64,000 bases of DNA from Actinomadura atramentaria DSM 43919 (GCF_000381885.1 NZ_KB907212.1:372001-436000), one strand, 5' to 3'. Shown: positions 1 through 10,079, counted from the first letter of the stretch. Notes: generated by a model from the sequence alone, not told the origin. Program-made: numbers and translations.

Positions 1-125
1 GCGTTCAGTGGCCGCAGACGGGGTTCGCTCCCCGGTGACAGTGGCGGGACCGCGCCGGACTCGCACCGGCTTCCTCCGCTTTGTCGCTGCTCAATCAGTG
101 GTGACCACTCTGGTCAACCCGGACA
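1..125 (-). promoter_or_regulatory. Cobalamin riboswitch (3' part truncated by window edge)
   Basis: Read on the minus strand, positions 77 to 40 give the classic B12-box order GGAGGAAGCCGGTGCGAG, TCCGG, CCCGCCACTGT. Positions 33 to 20 follow with the hairpin GGGGAGCGAACCCC, and GCCACTG begins at position 12, as in many actinomycete adenosylcobalamin riboswitches. The element therefore controls a leftward gene lying outside the window, most likely a cobalamin synthesis or cobalt transport gene. It is divergent from cobG and does not lie in the cobG leader. A short dyad AGTGGT-G-ACCACT at 97-109 lies in the 5' part of the element or in the shared promoter region. The 5' boundary is approximate because only the conserved core can be aligned by eye. 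Confidence 0.9.
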
Positions 126-169
126 TCGGCGTCAAGCCGGGGTCAAGCTGGCGCTTAGGATCTGCGGCT

Positions 170-1546
170 GTGAACCCCCGTTCCGGTCCCGACGCCTGCC
201 CCGGCGCCGTCCGCGTCCACCCGGCCGCCGACGGCGGGCTCGCGCGCGTCCGGCTGCCCGGCGGACGGCTGCCGCGCCGCGCGCTCGCCGCGCTCGCCGC
301 CGCCGCGGCCGACCTCGGGGACGGGCGGCTCGACCTGACATCGCGCGGGAACGTGCAGCTCCGCGGGCTTTCGCCCGGGGCGGAGACGGAATTGGGGACG
401 CGGCTGCGGGCGGCTGGACTGCTGCCTTCTATTGCGCACGAGCGGGCGCGGAATGTCGTTTGTAGCCCGCTTTCCGGACGTTCCGGCGGCGTCGTTGATA
501 TCCGTGGCCTGATCAGTGAATTCGACGCCGGATTGTGTGCCGATCCAGCTCTCGCGGGCCTGTCCGGGCGGTTCCTCTTCGCCTTCGACGACGGGCGGGG
601 GGACGTGACCGCGCTGCGGCCGGACCTCGGCGCCCACGCGCTCGACGCTGACACGTTCGCGCTGGTCATCGCCGGTTCGGACAGCGGTGTCCGGGTGGCT
701 TTCCCGGACGCGGTCGGGCTTCTTCTCGACGTCGCGCGCGGGTTCCTCGACGTATCCGGAACCGCATGGCGAACGGCCGATCTGGACGACCCGATCGCGG
801 CCCTCACGCCTTTCCTGCCTACTACGGGAACGCCTACTTCTTTCCCCGCGCCGCCCGTGCCGCCGGTCGGCCCCATCCAGCAACGCGACGGGCGCACCGC
901 GCTGGCCGCGCTCGTCCCCCTCGGCCGCCTCGAACCCGCCGCGCTCACCGCCCTGCTCGACACCGCCGCCGACGAGATCGTCATCACCCCGTGGCGGACG
1001 GTCGTCCTCCCCGACCTCCCCGGCCCGGCCTCGCTCGGCGGCGGCCTGATCACCGACCCCGCGTCGGCCTGGCGCGGCGTCACCGCCTGCGCGGGCCGCC
1101 CCGGCTGCGCGAAGTCCCTGACCGACGTCCGCGCCGACGCCGCCCGCTCCCTGACCCTCGCCCCACTCGACCTCCTGCCCTCCCCGCACGACGCCGCGCC
1201 ACCCGCGCCGACGCCACCCGCGCCGACGCTGCCCGCACCGACGCTGCCCGCGCCGGCCGCACCGGCCGCACGGGCCGCACCGGCCGCACCGTCCGCGCCG
1301 GGCTCGCCGGGCTCGCCGGCCTCGCCGTCCGGTGTGCCGTGCGGCGCTGCGTCCGATGCCCCCGGCTCGCCGCCCGTTCACTGGGTCGGGTGCGGGCGGG
1401 TGTGCGGGCGGCCCGCCGGGCCGCATGTGGCCGTCGTCGCGACCGGGGACGGCTACGAGGTCCGCGCCGGTGACGACGTCCTCGCGCGGTCGCGCGACCT
1501 GACCGCGACGGCCGCCGCCGTCGCGACGACACGGAGGAAGATGTGA
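170..1546 (+). CDS. cobG: Precorrin-3B synthase CobG
   Basis: CobG-type enzyme of the aerobic corrin pathway, converting precorrin-3A to precorrin-3B by ring oxidation/lactonisation. The GTG at 170 is chosen because homology-like sequence ([20 protein letters not shown]) begins just after it. An earlier in-frame GTG at 8 would run through the antisense riboswitch. The nitrite/sulfite-reductase half-domain is visible in [12 protein letters not shown]. The cluster-ligand pattern is Cys307-x5-Cys313 and Cys408-x3-Cys412, the CX5C...CX3C signature of siroheme/4Fe-4S enzymes. Between the pairs lies an unusual Ala/Pro-rich repetitive linker (about residues 340-395). The stop overlaps the cobH start by 4 nt, so the three genes cobG-cobH-cobIJ look translationally coupled. 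Confidence 0.92.
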   Translation: MNPRSGPDACPGAVRVHPAADGGLARVRLPGGRLPRRALAALAAAAADLGDGRLDLTSRGNVQLRGLSPGAETELGTRLRAAGLLPSIAHERARNVVCSPLSGRSGGVVDIRGLISEFDAGLCADPALAGLSGRFLFAFDDGRGDVTALRPDLGAHALDADTFALVIAGSDSGVRVAFPDAVGLLLDVARGFLDVSGTAWRTADLDDPIAALTPFLPTTGTPTSFPAPPVPPVGPIQQRDGRTALAALVPLGRLEPAALTALLDTAADEIVITPWRTVVLPDLPGPASLGGGLITDPASAWRGVTACAGRPGCAKSLTDVRADAARSLTLAPLDLLPSPHDAAPPAPTPPAPTLPAPTLPAPAAPAARAAPAAPSAPGSPGSPASPSGVPCGAASDAPGSPPVHWVGCGRVCGRPAGPHVAVVATGDGYEVRAGDDVLARSRDLTATAAAVATTRRKM

Positions 1547-2166
1547 CCGACTACGTCCGCGACGGCGCGGAGATCTACCGGCGGTCGTTCGCGACCATCC
1601 GCGCCGAGGCCGAGCTGTCCGGCCTGCCGGACGACGTCGCGCGCGTCGCCGTCCGCATGATCCACGCCTGCGGGATGGTGGACCTCGTCGACGACCTCGA
1701 CGTCGCGCCGGGCGCGGTCGCCGCCGCCCGCGCCGCGCTGCTCGCGGGCCGCCCGGTGCTGTGCGACGCGACGATGGTCGCCGCCGGGATCACCCGCCGC
1801 CGCCTGCCCGCCGGCAACGAGGTCGTCTGCACGCTCGGCGACCCGCGTGTCCCCGAGATCGCCGCGCGCGACGGCCTGACCCGCAGTGCCGCCGCCGTCG
1901 AGCTGTGGCGCGACCGCCTGGACGGCGCGGTCGTCGCGATCGGCAACGCCCCGACCGCCCTGTTCCGGCTGCTGGAACTGGTCGCGGCGGGCGCGCCCCG
2001 GCCCGCGGCGGTGCTCGGCGTACCGGTCGGTTTCATCGGCGCGGCCGAGTCCAAGGACGCGCTGGCCGAGTCCGACCTGGCGCATCTCGTCGTGCGCGGG
2101 CGGCGCGGCGGCAGCGCGATGGCCGCCGCCGCCGTGAACGCCCTCGCGTCCGAGGACGAGCGGTGA
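1543..2166 (+). CDS. cobH: Precorrin-8X methylmutase CobH
   Basis: A 207-residue protein of normal length for CobH/CbiC, which moves the C11 methyl to C12 to give hydrogenobyrinic acid. The expected active-site histidine is in RMIHACGM (His41). Later motifs include [24 protein letters not shown] and [16 protein letters not shown], typical of the family. The GTG start lies in the ATGTGA overlap with cobG, and the stop overlaps the GTG of cobIJ (GGTGA), so expression is coupled on both sides. Within the aerobic pathway it acts late, after CobL, although cobL is encoded about 10 kb away here. Confidence 0.96.
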   Translation: MTDYVRDGAEIYRRSFATIRAEAELSGLPDDVARVAVRMIHACGMVDLVDDLDVAPGAVAAARAALLAGRPVLCDATMVAAGITRRRLPAGNEVVCTLGDPRVPEIAARDGLTRSAAAVELWRDRLDGAVVAIGNAPTALFRLLELVAAGAPRPAAVLGVPVGFIGAAESKDALAESDLAHLVVRGRRGGSAMAAAAVNALASEDER

Positions 2167-3641
2167 CCGGCCGCCTGCACGGCGTCGGGCTCGGCCCCGG
2201 CGACCCCGAGCTGATCACGCTGAAGGCCGCGCGGCTCATCGAGTCCGCCGACGTCGTGGTGTTCCACGCGGCCCGGCACGGCCGCAGCCACGCCCGCGCC
2301 ATCGCCGCCGCGCACCTGCGGGACGGCCAGATCGAGGAACCGCTGATCTACCCGGTGACGACGGAGGAGTCCGCCGACTACCGGGGCGAGCTGGAGGCGT
2401 TCTACGACGACTGCGCCCGGCGGCTCGCCGCGCACCTGGACGCGGGCCGCGACGTCGTCGTCCTCGCCGAGGGCGACCCGTTCTTCTACGGCTCCTACAT
2501 GCACCTGCACAAACGGCTCGCGGACCGGTATCCGACGACGGTCGTGCCCGGCGTCACGTCGATCGCGGGCGCGTCGGCGGAGCTGGGCCGTCCGCTGGTC
2601 GAGCGGGACGAGACCCTGACCGTCCTCCCCGGCACCCTCGACGCCGCCGCCCTCGCGGACCGCCTCGCGGGCGCCGACTCCGCCGCCGTCATGAAGCTCG
2701 GCCGGACGTTCCCCGCCGTCCGCACCGCGCTGGAGAACGCCGGGCGGCTCGGCGACGCCTGGTACGTCGAGCGCGCCACCACCGGCGACCAGCGGATCGC
2801 GCCGCTCGCGGACGTCGATCCGGCGACCGTGCCGTACTTCTCGGTGGCGCTGCTGCCCAGCCGCGTCCACGAGGAGACGCGCCGCGCGCTGCCCGCCGCG
2901 CCCGCGCGGCCGACCGCGGGCGAGGTCGTCGTCGTCGGCCTCGGCCCGGCCGGACGCGAGTGGCTGACCCCCCAGGCGCAGGAGGCCCTGGCCGCCGCCG
3001 ACGACCTCATCGGCTACGGCCCCTACCTGGACCGCGTCCCGCCGAACGCGCGGCAGGCGCGGCACCCGTCCGGCAACACCGTCGAGGCCGACCGCGCCGA
3101 GCACGCGCTGGAGCTGGCGCGCGCGGGGCGGCGCGTCGCGGTCGTCTCGTCCGGCGACCCGGGCGTGTTCGCGATGGCGACGGCCGTGCTGGAGGCCGCC
3201 GAGCGGTTCCCGGACGTGCCGGTGCGCGTCCTGCCCGGGCTGACCGCCGCGCAGGCCGTCGCGTCCCGCGCGGGCGCGCCGCTCGGCCACGACTACTGCG
3301 TGCTGTCGCTGTCGGACCGGCTCAAGCCGTGGGACGTCATCGCGGCGCGGCTCGCGGCGGCCGCCGCGTCGGACCTGGTCGTCGCCGTCTACAACCCGGC
3401 GTCCAAGACGCGGCGGCACCAGGTCGCCGAGGCGCGCGACCTGCTGCTCAAGCACCGGGACGCGGACACGCCCGTCGTCATCGGACGGGACGTGGGCGGG
3501 CCCGCCGAGAGCGTCCGCGTCGTCCGGCTCGCGGACCTGGACCCCGCCGACGTGGACATGCGCTGCCTGCTGATCATCGGCTCGTCGCAGACGCGGCGGA
3601 CCGGCGACACCGTCTACACGCCGCGCCGCTACCCGTCCTGA
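2163..3641 (+). CDS. cobIJ: Fused precorrin-2 C20- / precorrin-3B C17-methyltransferase CobIJ
   Basis: A 492-residue fusion of two SAM-dependent corrin methyltransferases. The N-terminal half (about 1-240) is Cob[17 protein letters not shown] is the SAM/precorrin loop, and [14 protein letters not shown] and [13 protein letters not shown] follow. The C-terminal half (about 250-492) is Cob[34 protein letters not shown], and [13 protein letters not shown]. This fusion is common in actinomycetes. The GTG at 2163 overlaps the cobH stop by 4 nt; an upstream in-frame extension to 1761 is an antisense-of-frame shadow of cobH. The 3' end overlaps convergent cobK by 13 nt. Confidence 0.96.
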   Translation: MTGRLHGVGLGPGDPELITLKAARLIESADVVVFHAARHGRSHARAIAAAHLRDGQIEEPLIYPVTTEESADYRGELEAFYDDCARRLAAHLDAGRDVVVLAEGDPFFYGSYMHLHKRLADRYPTTVVPGVTSIAGASAELGRPLVERDETLTVLPGTLDAAALADRLAGADSAAVMKLGRTFPAVRTALENAGRLGDAWYVERATTGDQRIAPLADVDPATVPYFSVALLPSRVHEETRRALPAAPARPTAGEVVVVGLGPAGREWLTPQAQEALAAADDLIGYGPYLDRVPPNARQARHPSGNTVEADRAEHALELARAGRRVAVVSSGDPGVFAMATAVLEAAERFPDVPVRVLPGLTAAQAVASRAGAPLGHDYCVLSLSDRLKPWDVIAARLAAAAASDLVVAVYNPASKTRRHQVAEARDLLLKHRDADTPVVIGRDVGGPAESVRVVRLADLDPADVDMRCLLIIGSSQTRRTGDTVYTPRRYPS

Positions 3642-4372
3642 GCGCGTCCGTCGAGCCAGGCCAGCGCCTCCTCGACGGTCTCGACGCGCGGGACGTCGGG
3701 CAGCGGCGGCCGGTCGACCATCACGACGGGGAGGCCGAGTTCGCGGGCGGCGGTCAGCTTCGCCTCGGTCATCGGGCTGCCGCTGTCCTTGGTGACGACC
3801 GCGTCGATCCGGTGTTCGCGGAACAGGGCCCGTTCCTCGTCCACGGTGAACGGGCCGCGCGCGAGGACGATCGCGTGGCGCGGCGGCAGCGGCGGTTCGG
3901 GGGCGTCCACGGAGCGGATCAGGAACCAGCGGCGCGCGTCGTCGGTGAACGGGGTCAGGTCCTTGCGGCCGGTCGTCAGGAACACGCGCTCGCCGGGCAG
4001 GTTCGCGGCGGCTGCCGCGAGGGACGGGACGCGAATCCAGCGGTCCCCGGGACGCTCCGTCCAGCCGGGCCGACGCAGCACGACCAGCGGGACGTCGGCG
4101 CTCCGCGCGGCGACGACGGCCGCGTCGGTCATGACGCGCGCGAACGGGTGCGTGGCGTCTACGACGGCGCCGATCCGCTCGGCGGCCAGCCAGGCGGCGA
4201 GGCCGTCCGCGCCGCCGAACCCGCCGACGCGGACGTCCCCGGCGGGCAGGACGGGGTGCTCCGTCACGCCCGCCAGGGAGGTGACCGCGTGGACGCCGGG
4301 GCGGTCGGCCAGCAGCTCCGCCAACCGCCGCGCCTCACCGGTCCCGCCGAGCACCAGCACGCGCAGTGTCAT
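3629..4372 (-). CDS. cobK: Precorrin-6A reductase CobK
   Basis: A 247-residue NADPH-dependent reductase that converts precorrin-6A to precorrin-6B (dihydroprecorrin-6A). The N-terminus RVLVLGGTGEARRLAELL is the family's nucleotide-binding motif, followed by VVDATHPFARVMT, FLTTGRKDL and VVTKDSGSPMTEAKL, all characteristic. Start alternatives are ATG 4372 and ATG 4381; neither has a strong ribosome site, and 4372 gives the usual short N-terminus. The long open frame upstream is only the minisatellite at 4490-4635 read as RADRRGRTDAGGP repeats. The gene is convergent with cobIJ, with overlapping 3' ends, which is a common actinomycete arrangement. Confidence 0.95.
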   Translation of the reverse strand: MTLRVLVLGGTGEARRLAELLADRPGVHAVTSLAGVTEHPVLPAGDVRVGGFGGADGLAAWLAAERIGAVVDATHPFARVMTDAAVVAARSADVPLVVLRRPGWTERPGDRWIRVPSLAAAAANLPGERVFLTTGRKDLTPFTDDARRWFLIRSVDAPEPPLPPRHAIVLARGPFTVDEERALFREHRIDAVVTKDSGSPMTEAKLTAARELGLPVVMVDRPPLPDVPRVETVEEALAWLDGRAQDG

Positions 4373-4489
4373 GACGATCATGCTAGGTCCACGCCCGGGT
4401 GGGGCGCTCGCCCGGCGCCGCGGTCCGACACGTGGCCCGGCCGCGGTCGGTCCGCGCTGGTCAGCCCGCCGCAGTCCGGCGCGTCGGTC

Positions 4490-4635
4490 CGCCCGCATCG
4501 GTCGGCGCGCGTCGGTCGGCGCGCGTCGGTCCGCCCGCGTCGGTCCGCCCGCGTCGGTCCGCCCGCGTCGGTCCGCCCGCATCGGTCCGCCCGCATCGGT
4601 CCGCCCGCGTCGGTCGGCCCGCATCGGTCGGCGTG
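4490..4635. repeat. 15-bp GC-rich minisatellite between cobK and a secreted-protein gene
   Basis: About ten tandem, imperfect copies of a 15-bp unit close to GTCGGTCCGCCCGCG, with variants GTCGGTCGGCGCGCG and GTCGGTCCGCCCGCA. The array sits upstream of cobK and directly downstream of the secreted-protein gene ending at 4642. All frames stay open across it because the period is a multiple of three, so several long but meaningless open frames arise here. No dyad typical of a terminator is embedded in the unit. Polymorphism in copy number would be expected. Confidence 0.85.
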
Positions 4636-4641
4636 CGGCGG

Positions 4642-5211
4642 TCAGTTGGCGACGGTCAGGTCCATCGTGTTGCCGGGGCCGGTCAGGGCCGCGCTGATCT
4701 CGTCCGTGCGCTTCCCGCAGCCGGTGAGCGGCGGGAGCGTGAAGCGCGCGTGGTACGGGCCGGACGCGGACGAGCCCGCCGTGGTGAACGCGACGGAGAA
4801 CGGCGCGGTCGCGCAGTCCGGCCCGCCGCCGACCGACGCGCCGCCGACCGCGACGTCCGGCACGGCCAGCGTCATCCGGACGCCCGGCTTGCCCACGGGC
4901 CCGGTCTCCGGCCCCGCCGTCGCGAACTGGAGCCGCGCGCTCGCGGGCTCGTCGCCGTTCCAGCGGAACGACAGCTTCGTCTCGTCAAGCGCGAGCGTGT
5001 AGGTGTGGACACCGGTCATCAGGTCCACCTTGTCGTACAGCTTTCCGGTCAGCGGGGCCGTGGCGGCCGGGGCCGCGAGGGTCGTCTCGCCCTTGACGTC
5101 GTGTTCCACGATGTAGCCGGGGGAGACCGACGCCGTCGCGGGGGCCGCGCCGAGGAACGCGCCGCCGCCGACCGCGACGGCCAGGGCCGCAGCCCGTCGG
5201 ATACCGCTCAT
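4642..5211 (-). CDS. Secreted protein of unknown function (paralogue A)
   Basis: A 189-residue protein with a signal peptide (RRAAALAVAVGG, then AAPATAS) and a mature domain rich in beta-prone, hydrophobic/Gly stretches. It shares an aligned core with the next gene upstream: TGKLYD, LSFRW, ARLQFATAGP, GGGPDC, PFSV, YHARFTLPPLTGCG and GNTMDLTV. Two cysteines, in GGGPDC and LTGCG, are conserved between the pair and could form a disulfide. The gene lies 33 nt downstream of its paralogue and is probably cotranscribed. I do not recognise the family; beyond export, no function is claimed. Confidence 0.8.
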   Translation of the reverse strand: MSGIRRAAALAVAVGGGAFLGAAPATASVSPGYIVEHDVKGETTLAAPAATAPLTGKLYDKVDLMTGVHTYTLALDETKLSFRWNGDEPASARLQFATAGPETGPVGKPGVRMTLAVPDVAVGGASVGGGPDCATAPFSVAFTTAGSSASGPYHARFTLPPLTGCGKRTDEISAALTGPGNTMDLTVAN

Positions 5212-5244
5212 GCGGATCTCATTTCGTCGGGGTGGTGTGAGGGT

Positions 5245-5766
5245 TCAGCCGCCGATCGTCAGGTCGACGGTGTTGCCGTCGCCCGAGAACATCGTCGTGA
5301 GGTTGTCGTTGAACTGGCCGCAGCCCGTCAGCGCGGGCAGGTCGAACTCGGCGTGGTAGGTCGGGCCGGTCGCGGCGAGGGCGACGGTGAACGGCTCGGC
5401 CGTCCGGCAGTCGGTCCCGCCGCCGACGTGGGTTCCGAGGACGGCGAAGTCCGCGACCGTGACCGTCATGGGGACGGTCAGCGACGCGTCGCCCGCCTCG
5501 ACCGGTCCGGCCGTCGCGAACTGCAGACGCGCGGTCACCGGTAGGGCGTCCAAAAACGTGTAGGAAACGGTGACCTCGTCGAACGCCAACGTGGGTGCGC
5601 CGCCGTCGTCGGAGAAACGCCCGGTGAGCGGGATATCCGTGTCGGGGGTGGTGAGATGCGCCTTGCCGGTGACATTCTCGACGGTGGCCGAGACGGCGGG
5701 GGCGAGCGCCAGAACACTTCCGAGGACCACGCCGCACAGCGCCGCGGTCCGTCTGAATCCACGCAT
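5245..5766 (-). CDS. Secreted protein of unknown function (paralogue B)
   Basis: A 173-residue exported protein starting at ATG 5766, preceded by GAGAGG at a good distance; a further upstream ATG at 5802 lacks a ribosome site and would mask the signal sequence. The signal peptide is RRTAALCGVVLGSVLALAPAVSA-like (positively charged, hydrophobic, AXA-type end). The mature part matches paralogue A at VTGKAHL/LTGRF, TARLQFATAGP, GGGTDC, PFTV, YHAEFDLPALTGCG and GNTVDLTI. The pair probably arose by tandem duplication and has diverged considerably. The function is unknown. Confidence 0.8.
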   Translation of the reverse strand: MRGFRRTAALCGVVLGSVLALAPAVSATVENVTGKAHLTTPDTDIPLTGRFSDDGGAPTLAFDEVTVSYTFLDALPVTARLQFATAGPVEAGDASLTVPMTVTVADFAVLGTHVGGGTDCRTAEPFTVALAATGPTYHAEFDLPALTGCGQFNDNLTTMFSGDGNTVDLTIGG

Positions 5767-5952
5767 GGGAACCTCTCGATCGTGGGGAGCTTTCGAGGGC
5801 ATGCGTATTCGTCAGTATCACCGCGCCGGACGCCCAGAAAGGCCCAGCCGCGAAGTCATGCGCATAGTGCGCACGACGGCCGCGCGCATCGTCGCCCGAC
5901 GACAACGCGCGCACGTCGGTTTCCGGCGCGCCGCGGAAACGCACCGAGCGAG

Positions 5953-7557
5953 CTAGTTCGCTTCCTCCGCCGCGAGCATCGCGTCGAGGGTGACGTCCGG
6001 GAACTCGCGGCGGATCGCGTTCAGCCGCCACTTGTCGGTGAACACCGCGATCAGCGCGCCGTCGAGGCTGCGGGTGAAGACCTCGACGCCTGACCGGGAC
6101 GTCAGTTTCGGTATCGACGCCTCGTCGGTGACGCGCGCGGTCGTGTAATCCAGCCGCGTCAGGTCCACGGCCGCGCCGAATTCCTCGGCCATCCGGTGCG
6201 CGACGACCTCGAACTGCAGTGCGCCGACCGCCGCGAGCACCGGCGCCTGGTCGCCGCGCACATCGCTGCGCAGGACCTGCACGACGCCCTCGCCGTCCAA
6301 CTGCTCGATGCCGCGCCGGAACTGCTTGGCGCGGCCGTTGTCCTTCGCGCGGACGACGGAGAACAGCTCCGGCGCGAACGGCGGAATCGGCGGGAAAACG
6401 ACGGGCGTCTTCACGTAAAGCGTGTCGCCGACCGTCAGCCCGACCGTGTTGGGCAGCCCGATGACGTCCCCCGGATAGGCGACGTCCAGCGTGGAACGGT
6501 CGCGGCCGAACACCGTCTGCGCGTACTTGGTGGCGAGCGGGCGGCCCGTCCGGCCGTGGGTGAGGGACATGCCGCGCTCGAACCGGCCCGAGCAGACGCG
6601 GATGAACGCGAGCCGGTCGCGGTGCGCGCGGTCCATCCCGGCCTGCACCTTGAAGACCTGCCCGGCGAACGGCGCGGTGACGGCGCGCTCGCCGCCCTCG
6701 GCGTCGCGGCGCGGCGCGGGCGGCGGCGCGAGGTCGCGGACGGTCGCCAGCAGCTCCCGGACGCCGAAGTTCGGCAGCGCCGCGCCGAACAGGACGGGCG
6801 TGCAGGTCCCGGCGTGGAAGGCGGCCATGTCGAGGTCCGCGCCGATCTCGTCGAGCAGCGCCAGCTCCTCGACGGCGGTCGTCCACGCCGCGCCCTCCTC
6901 GGCGGCGGCGCGGTCGGCGGGGACGGTCTCGTGCTCGGCGCGGGTCGCGCCGCCGGGCGTCCGCGTGTACCGGGTGAACTCGCCGGTGGCGCGGTCGATG
7001 AGGCCGCGGAAGTCGCCCGCGACGCCGACGGGCCAGTTCAGCGGGGCGGGCTTGAGGCCGATGCGCTGCTCGACCTCGTCCAGCAGTTCGAGGGGTTCGC
7101 GGCCGGGCCGGTCCCACTTGTTGACGAACGTCAGCACCGGGACGCCCCGGTGGCGGCACACGTCGAACAGCTTGAGGGTCTGCGCCTCCAGGCCCTTCGC
7201 CGAGTCGAGCAGCATGATCGCGGCGTCGACGGCGGCGAGGACGCGGTAGGTGTCCTCGGAGAAGTCGGCGTGGCCGGGGGTGTCGAGGAGGTTGAGCAGC
7301 GCGCCGTCGAACTCGAACCGCAGCACCGAGGACGTGATCGAGATGCCGCGGCTGCGCTCCATCTCCATCCAGTCGGACGCGACGCCCTTGCGCCCCGCCT
7401 TGCCGTGGACGGCGCCCGCCTCCTCGATGGCGGCGGCGTGCAGCGCCAGCGCCTCGGTGAGGGTGGACTTGCCGGCGTCGGGATGGCTGATCACCGCGAA
7501 GGTGCGGCGGCGGGCCGCCTCCTTCGCGATGTCGGACACGGGTTCTGCGGAATTCAC
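5953..7557 (-). CDS. prfC: Peptide chain release factor 3 (RF3)
   Basis: A 534-residue translational GTPase that recycles RF1/RF2 after termination. The G1 motif is SHPDAGKSTL, the G2 region contains RGISITSSV, G3 is DTPGHADFSEDTYR and G4 is NKWD. The EF-Tu-like domain 2 and the RF3 C-terminal domain follow, with FGAALPNFGVRELL and GALQFEVVAHRM recognisable. The length is typical. The gene appears monocistronic: 42 nt separate it from the ABC permease stop upstream, so read-through from the TetR/ABC operon is possible. Confidence 0.97.
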   Translation of the reverse strand: MNSAEPVSDIAKEAARRRTFAVISHPDAGKSTLTEALALHAAAIEEAGAVHGKAGRKGVASDWMEMERSRGISITSSVLRFEFDGALLNLLDTPGHADFSEDTYRVLAAVDAAIMLLDSAKGLEAQTLKLFDVCRHRGVPVLTFVNKWDRPGREPLELLDEVEQRIGLKPAPLNWPVGVAGDFRGLIDRATGEFTRYTRTPGGATRAEHETVPADRAAAEEGAAWTTAVEELALLDEIGADLDMAAFHAGTCTPVLFGAALPNFGVRELLATVRDLAPPPAPRRDAEGGERAVTAPFAGQVFKVQAGMDRAHRDRLAFIRVCSGRFERGMSLTHGRTGRPLATKYAQTVFGRDRSTLDVAYPGDVIGLPNTVGLTVGDTLYVKTPVVFPPIPPFAPELFSVVRAKDNGRAKQFRRGIEQLDGEGVVQVLRSDVRGDQAPVLAAVGALQFEVVAHRMAEEFGAAVDLTRLDYTTARVTDEASIPKLTSRSGVEVFTRSLDGALIAVFTDKWRLNAIRREFPDVTLDAMLAAEEAN

Positions 7558-7599
7558 CGCCGTACCCTATCCGCCCGGCGCGGGTCGACCCGCCACGGC

Positions 7600-9186
7600 T
7601 CAGCCGGTGTCGAGGTCTCGGCGGCGCAGCCCGGCGAGGCCCGCCGCGGTGAGGACGGCCGCGGCGCCGGTCAGCCACGCCAGCGGCGTCCACTCGACGG
7701 GCCGGGCCGGGAGCTTGGGGACGTGCGTGAACGGCGACACGTCCAGGACGGGCTGCGCGAACCCCAGCACCGCCCCGAACAGCGTGATCAGCACCGCCGC
7801 CCCGACGACGGCCCACGCGGCGGCCGCCAGCCGGGGCGCGAGCCCGAACAACGCGACGGCCGCGCCCGCGACGACCCAGACGGCCGGGAGCTGCGCCAGC
7901 GCCGCCCCGGTCAGCCGGGGCACCGATCCCGCGTCGTGGACGAGGCCCATCGCGACGCCCGCGACCGCGAGCGACACCGCCGGGCCGAGCGCCGCGAACG
8001 CCAGGTGGCCCGCCGCCCACCGGACCCGCCCGACGCGCGTCGCCAGCAGCGGCTCGACGCGGCCCGCCGCCTCCTCGGCGCGCGCCCGCAGCGCCGCCGA
8101 CACCGCCTGCGCGGCGGCGATGAGCCCGAGCGTGGTCATGGTGGACGCGAAGAACGCGTCCTCGATCCCGTGCGTCCCGCCGAGCCGGGTGAACACCTTC
8201 TCCAGCTCGGGGTTGTCGCGGACGAGGTCCCGCACGCCGCCGACGACGCCGCCGTAGACCAGGCCGAGCGCCGCGAACCCCGCGACCCAGCCGTACGAGG
8301 CGCGCGACTGGAGCCGCCAGGCCAGCCCGAACGCGCCGCGCAGGGTGCGGCCCGCCGTCGCGGGGCCGAGCCGGGGCGGCAGGACGCCCGCGCCGAGGTC
8401 GCGCCGCGCCGACAGCTCCGCCGCTCCCCATGCGAGCGCGGCGAACGCCGCCGCCGCGAGCGCGAACACCCACCAGCGCTCGTCGCCGTACGGGCGGGCG
8501 CGCTGGACCCAGCCGAACGGGCTCAGCCAGCCCAGCCACGACAGGCCGCTGTCCGCGCCGCCCGCGTCGGCGGCCAGCCGCACGACGTACGCGGCCCCGA
8601 CCGCGCCGATCGCCAGCCCGCGCGCCGCCGCCGCGCTCTCGGTGAGCTGCGCGGCGAGCGCCGCGACCGCCGCGAACACCAGGCCCGCCGCGATGAGCTG
8701 CGCGCCGAACGCGACCGACCCGGCGGCGGGCAGGCCCTGCGCGACGAGCCCGGCCGCCAGCACGCCGCCCGCGACGACGCTCGCGGCGGCCGTCACGCCG
8801 AGCGCGGCGGCCAGCGCCGCGCCCCGGCCGAGGACGGTCGCTCCGAGCAGCTCGCGGCGGCCCGCCTCTTCCTCGACGCGCGTGTGCCGGATGACGGTCA
8901 GCGCCGTGACCAGCGCGAGCACGACCGGGATCGTCGCGGCGCGCTGCGCGACGATGCCGCCGACGCCCGAGTCGTACAGCGGGCCGTACAGGGCGAGGAA
9001 CGTGGGGTTCGTCCCGGACGTCCGGGCGTATTCGAGGCGGTCGGCGGCCGTCGGGTACAGGCCCTCGTACGTCGAGACGAAGCCGATCGGCACGAGCGCC
9101 GTCACCAGCGTCCAGAGCGGCAGCGAGATCCGGTCGCGGCGCAGCGCGAGCCGGGCCAGCGCGGGCGTGCCGGTGAGCGCGCTCAT
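7600..9186 (-). CDS. ABC-2-type exporter permease (polyketide-antibiotic exporter-like)
   Basis: A 528-residue integral membrane protein with roughly twelve hydrophobic segments, resembling the large permeases annotated as exporters of polyketide antibiotics (TnrB-like). The ATG at 9186 sits in a 4-nt overlap with the upstream ATPase stop, so the two are coupled and surely form one transporter. A charged loop with [19 protein letters not shown] is typical of this permease group, and a second copy, [19 protein letters not shown], marks an internal duplication of the six-helix unit. The substrate is unknown; with no biosynthetic cluster nearby, drug resistance or self-protection is only an inference. 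Confidence 0.88.
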   Translation of the reverse strand: MSALTGTPALARLALRRDRISLPLWTLVTALVPIGFVSTYEGLYPTAADRLEYARTSGTNPTFLALYGPLYDSGVGGIVAQRAATIPVVLALVTALTVIRHTRVEEEAGRRELLGATVLGRGAALAAALGVTAAASVVAGGVLAAGLVAQGLPAAGSVAFGAQLIAAGLVFAAVAALAAQLTESAAAARGLAIGAVGAAYVVRLAADAGGADSGLSWLGWLSPFGWVQRARPYGDERWWVFALAAAAFAALAWGAAELSARRDLGAGVLPPRLGPATAGRTLRGAFGLAWRLQSRASYGWVAGFAALGLVYGGVVGGVRDLVRDNPELEKVFTRLGGTHGIEDAFFASTMTTLGLIAAAQAVSAALRARAEEAAGRVEPLLATRVGRVRWAAGHLAFAALGPAVSLAVAGVAMGLVHDAGSVPRLTGAALAQLPAVWVVAGAAVALFGLAPRLAAAAWAVVGAAVLITLFGAVLGFAQPVLDVSPFTHVPKLPARPVEWTPLAWLTGAAAVLTAAGLAGLRRRDLDTG

Positions 9187-10079
9187 CGGGCGGCCTCCGC
9201 CGTGCCGTAGTGGCGCAGGAACAGCTCTTCGAGCGTCGGCGGGCGGCTGGCGAGCGTCCGGACGCCGATCGCGGTGAGCCGCGCCAGGACGTCGCCCAGC
9301 TCGGCGGTGTCCACCTGGCAGCGCAGCCGCGTCCCGTCCACGTGCGCGTCGTGGACGGCGGGCAGGTCCGCGATCCCGTCCGGCGGCGCGGCCAGCTCCG
9401 CGTCCAGCGACGTTCGGGTGAGGTGGCGCAGCTCGGTGAGCGTGCCGGACTCGACCGTCCGGCCGTCGCGGACGATCGTCACCCGGTCGCACAGCGCCTC
9501 GACCTCGGACAGGACGTGGCTGGACAGCAGCACCGTCCGGCCCCGCTCGCGCTCCTCGCGGACGCAGTCCTGGAAGACCTCCTCCATGAGCGGGTCCAGG
9601 CCGGACGTCGGCTCGTCGAAGATCAGCAGCTCGGCGTCGGACGCGAGCGCGGCGACCAGGCCGACCTTCTGCCGGTTGCCCTTGGAGTAGGCGCGGCCCT
9701 TCTTGCGCGGGTCGAGGGCGAAGCGCTCGTACAGGCCGTCGCGGCGGGCCGGGTCGAGGCCGCCGCGCAGCCGTCCGAGCAGGTCGACGACCTCGCCGCC
9801 GGTGAGGTTCGGCCACAGCGTCACGTCGCCGGGGACGTACGCGACGCGGCGGTGCAGCTCGGTTCCGTCGCGCCACGGGTCGCCGCCGAGCAGCGTCGCG
9901 GTGCCCGAGTCCTTGCGGAGCAGGCCGAGCAGCACGCGGATGGTGGTGCTCTTCCCCGCTCCGTTCGGGCCGAGGAAGCCGTGGACCTCTCCGGCGCGGA
10001 CCTCCAGGTCCAGGCCGTCGAGCGCGCGCGTCCGGCCGAACGTCTTGACGAGTCCGGACACCGCGATGGGCGTCGTCAT
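9183..10079 (-). CDS. ABC transporter ATP-binding protein (DrrA-like)
   Basis: A 298-residue ATPase partner of the downstream permease. Walker A is GPNGAGKST, the signature is YSKGNRQKV (a variant of LSGGQ), Walker B is [13 protein letters not shown], and the switch region is [13 protein letters not shown]. The C-terminal extension (about 220-298) resembles that of drug-export ATPases. The gene starts 6 nt after the end of the TetR gene on the same strand, consistent with a tetR-ATPase-permease operon under self-regulation. Confidence 0.94.
   Translation of the reverse strand: MTTPIAVSGLVKTFGRTRALDGLDLEVRAGEVHGFLGPNGAGKSTTIRVLLGLLRKDSGTATLLGGDPWRDGTELHRRVAYVPGDVTLWPNLTGGEVVDLLGRLRGGLDPARRDGLYERFALDPRKKGRAYSKGNRQKVGLVAALASDAELLIFDEPTSGLDPLMEEVFQDCVREERERGRTVLLSSHVLSEVEALCDRVTIVRDGRTVESGTLTELRHLTRTSLDAELAAPPDGIADLPAVHDAHVDGTRLRCQVDTAELGDVLARLTAIGVRTLASRPPTLEELFLRHYGTAEAAR

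Noticed and set aside
5219..8539. An 1106-codon minus-strand frame overlapping prfC.
   Set aside because: It gives Arg/Gly-rich low-complexity sequence and overlaps the well-supported prfC and permease genes in another frame.
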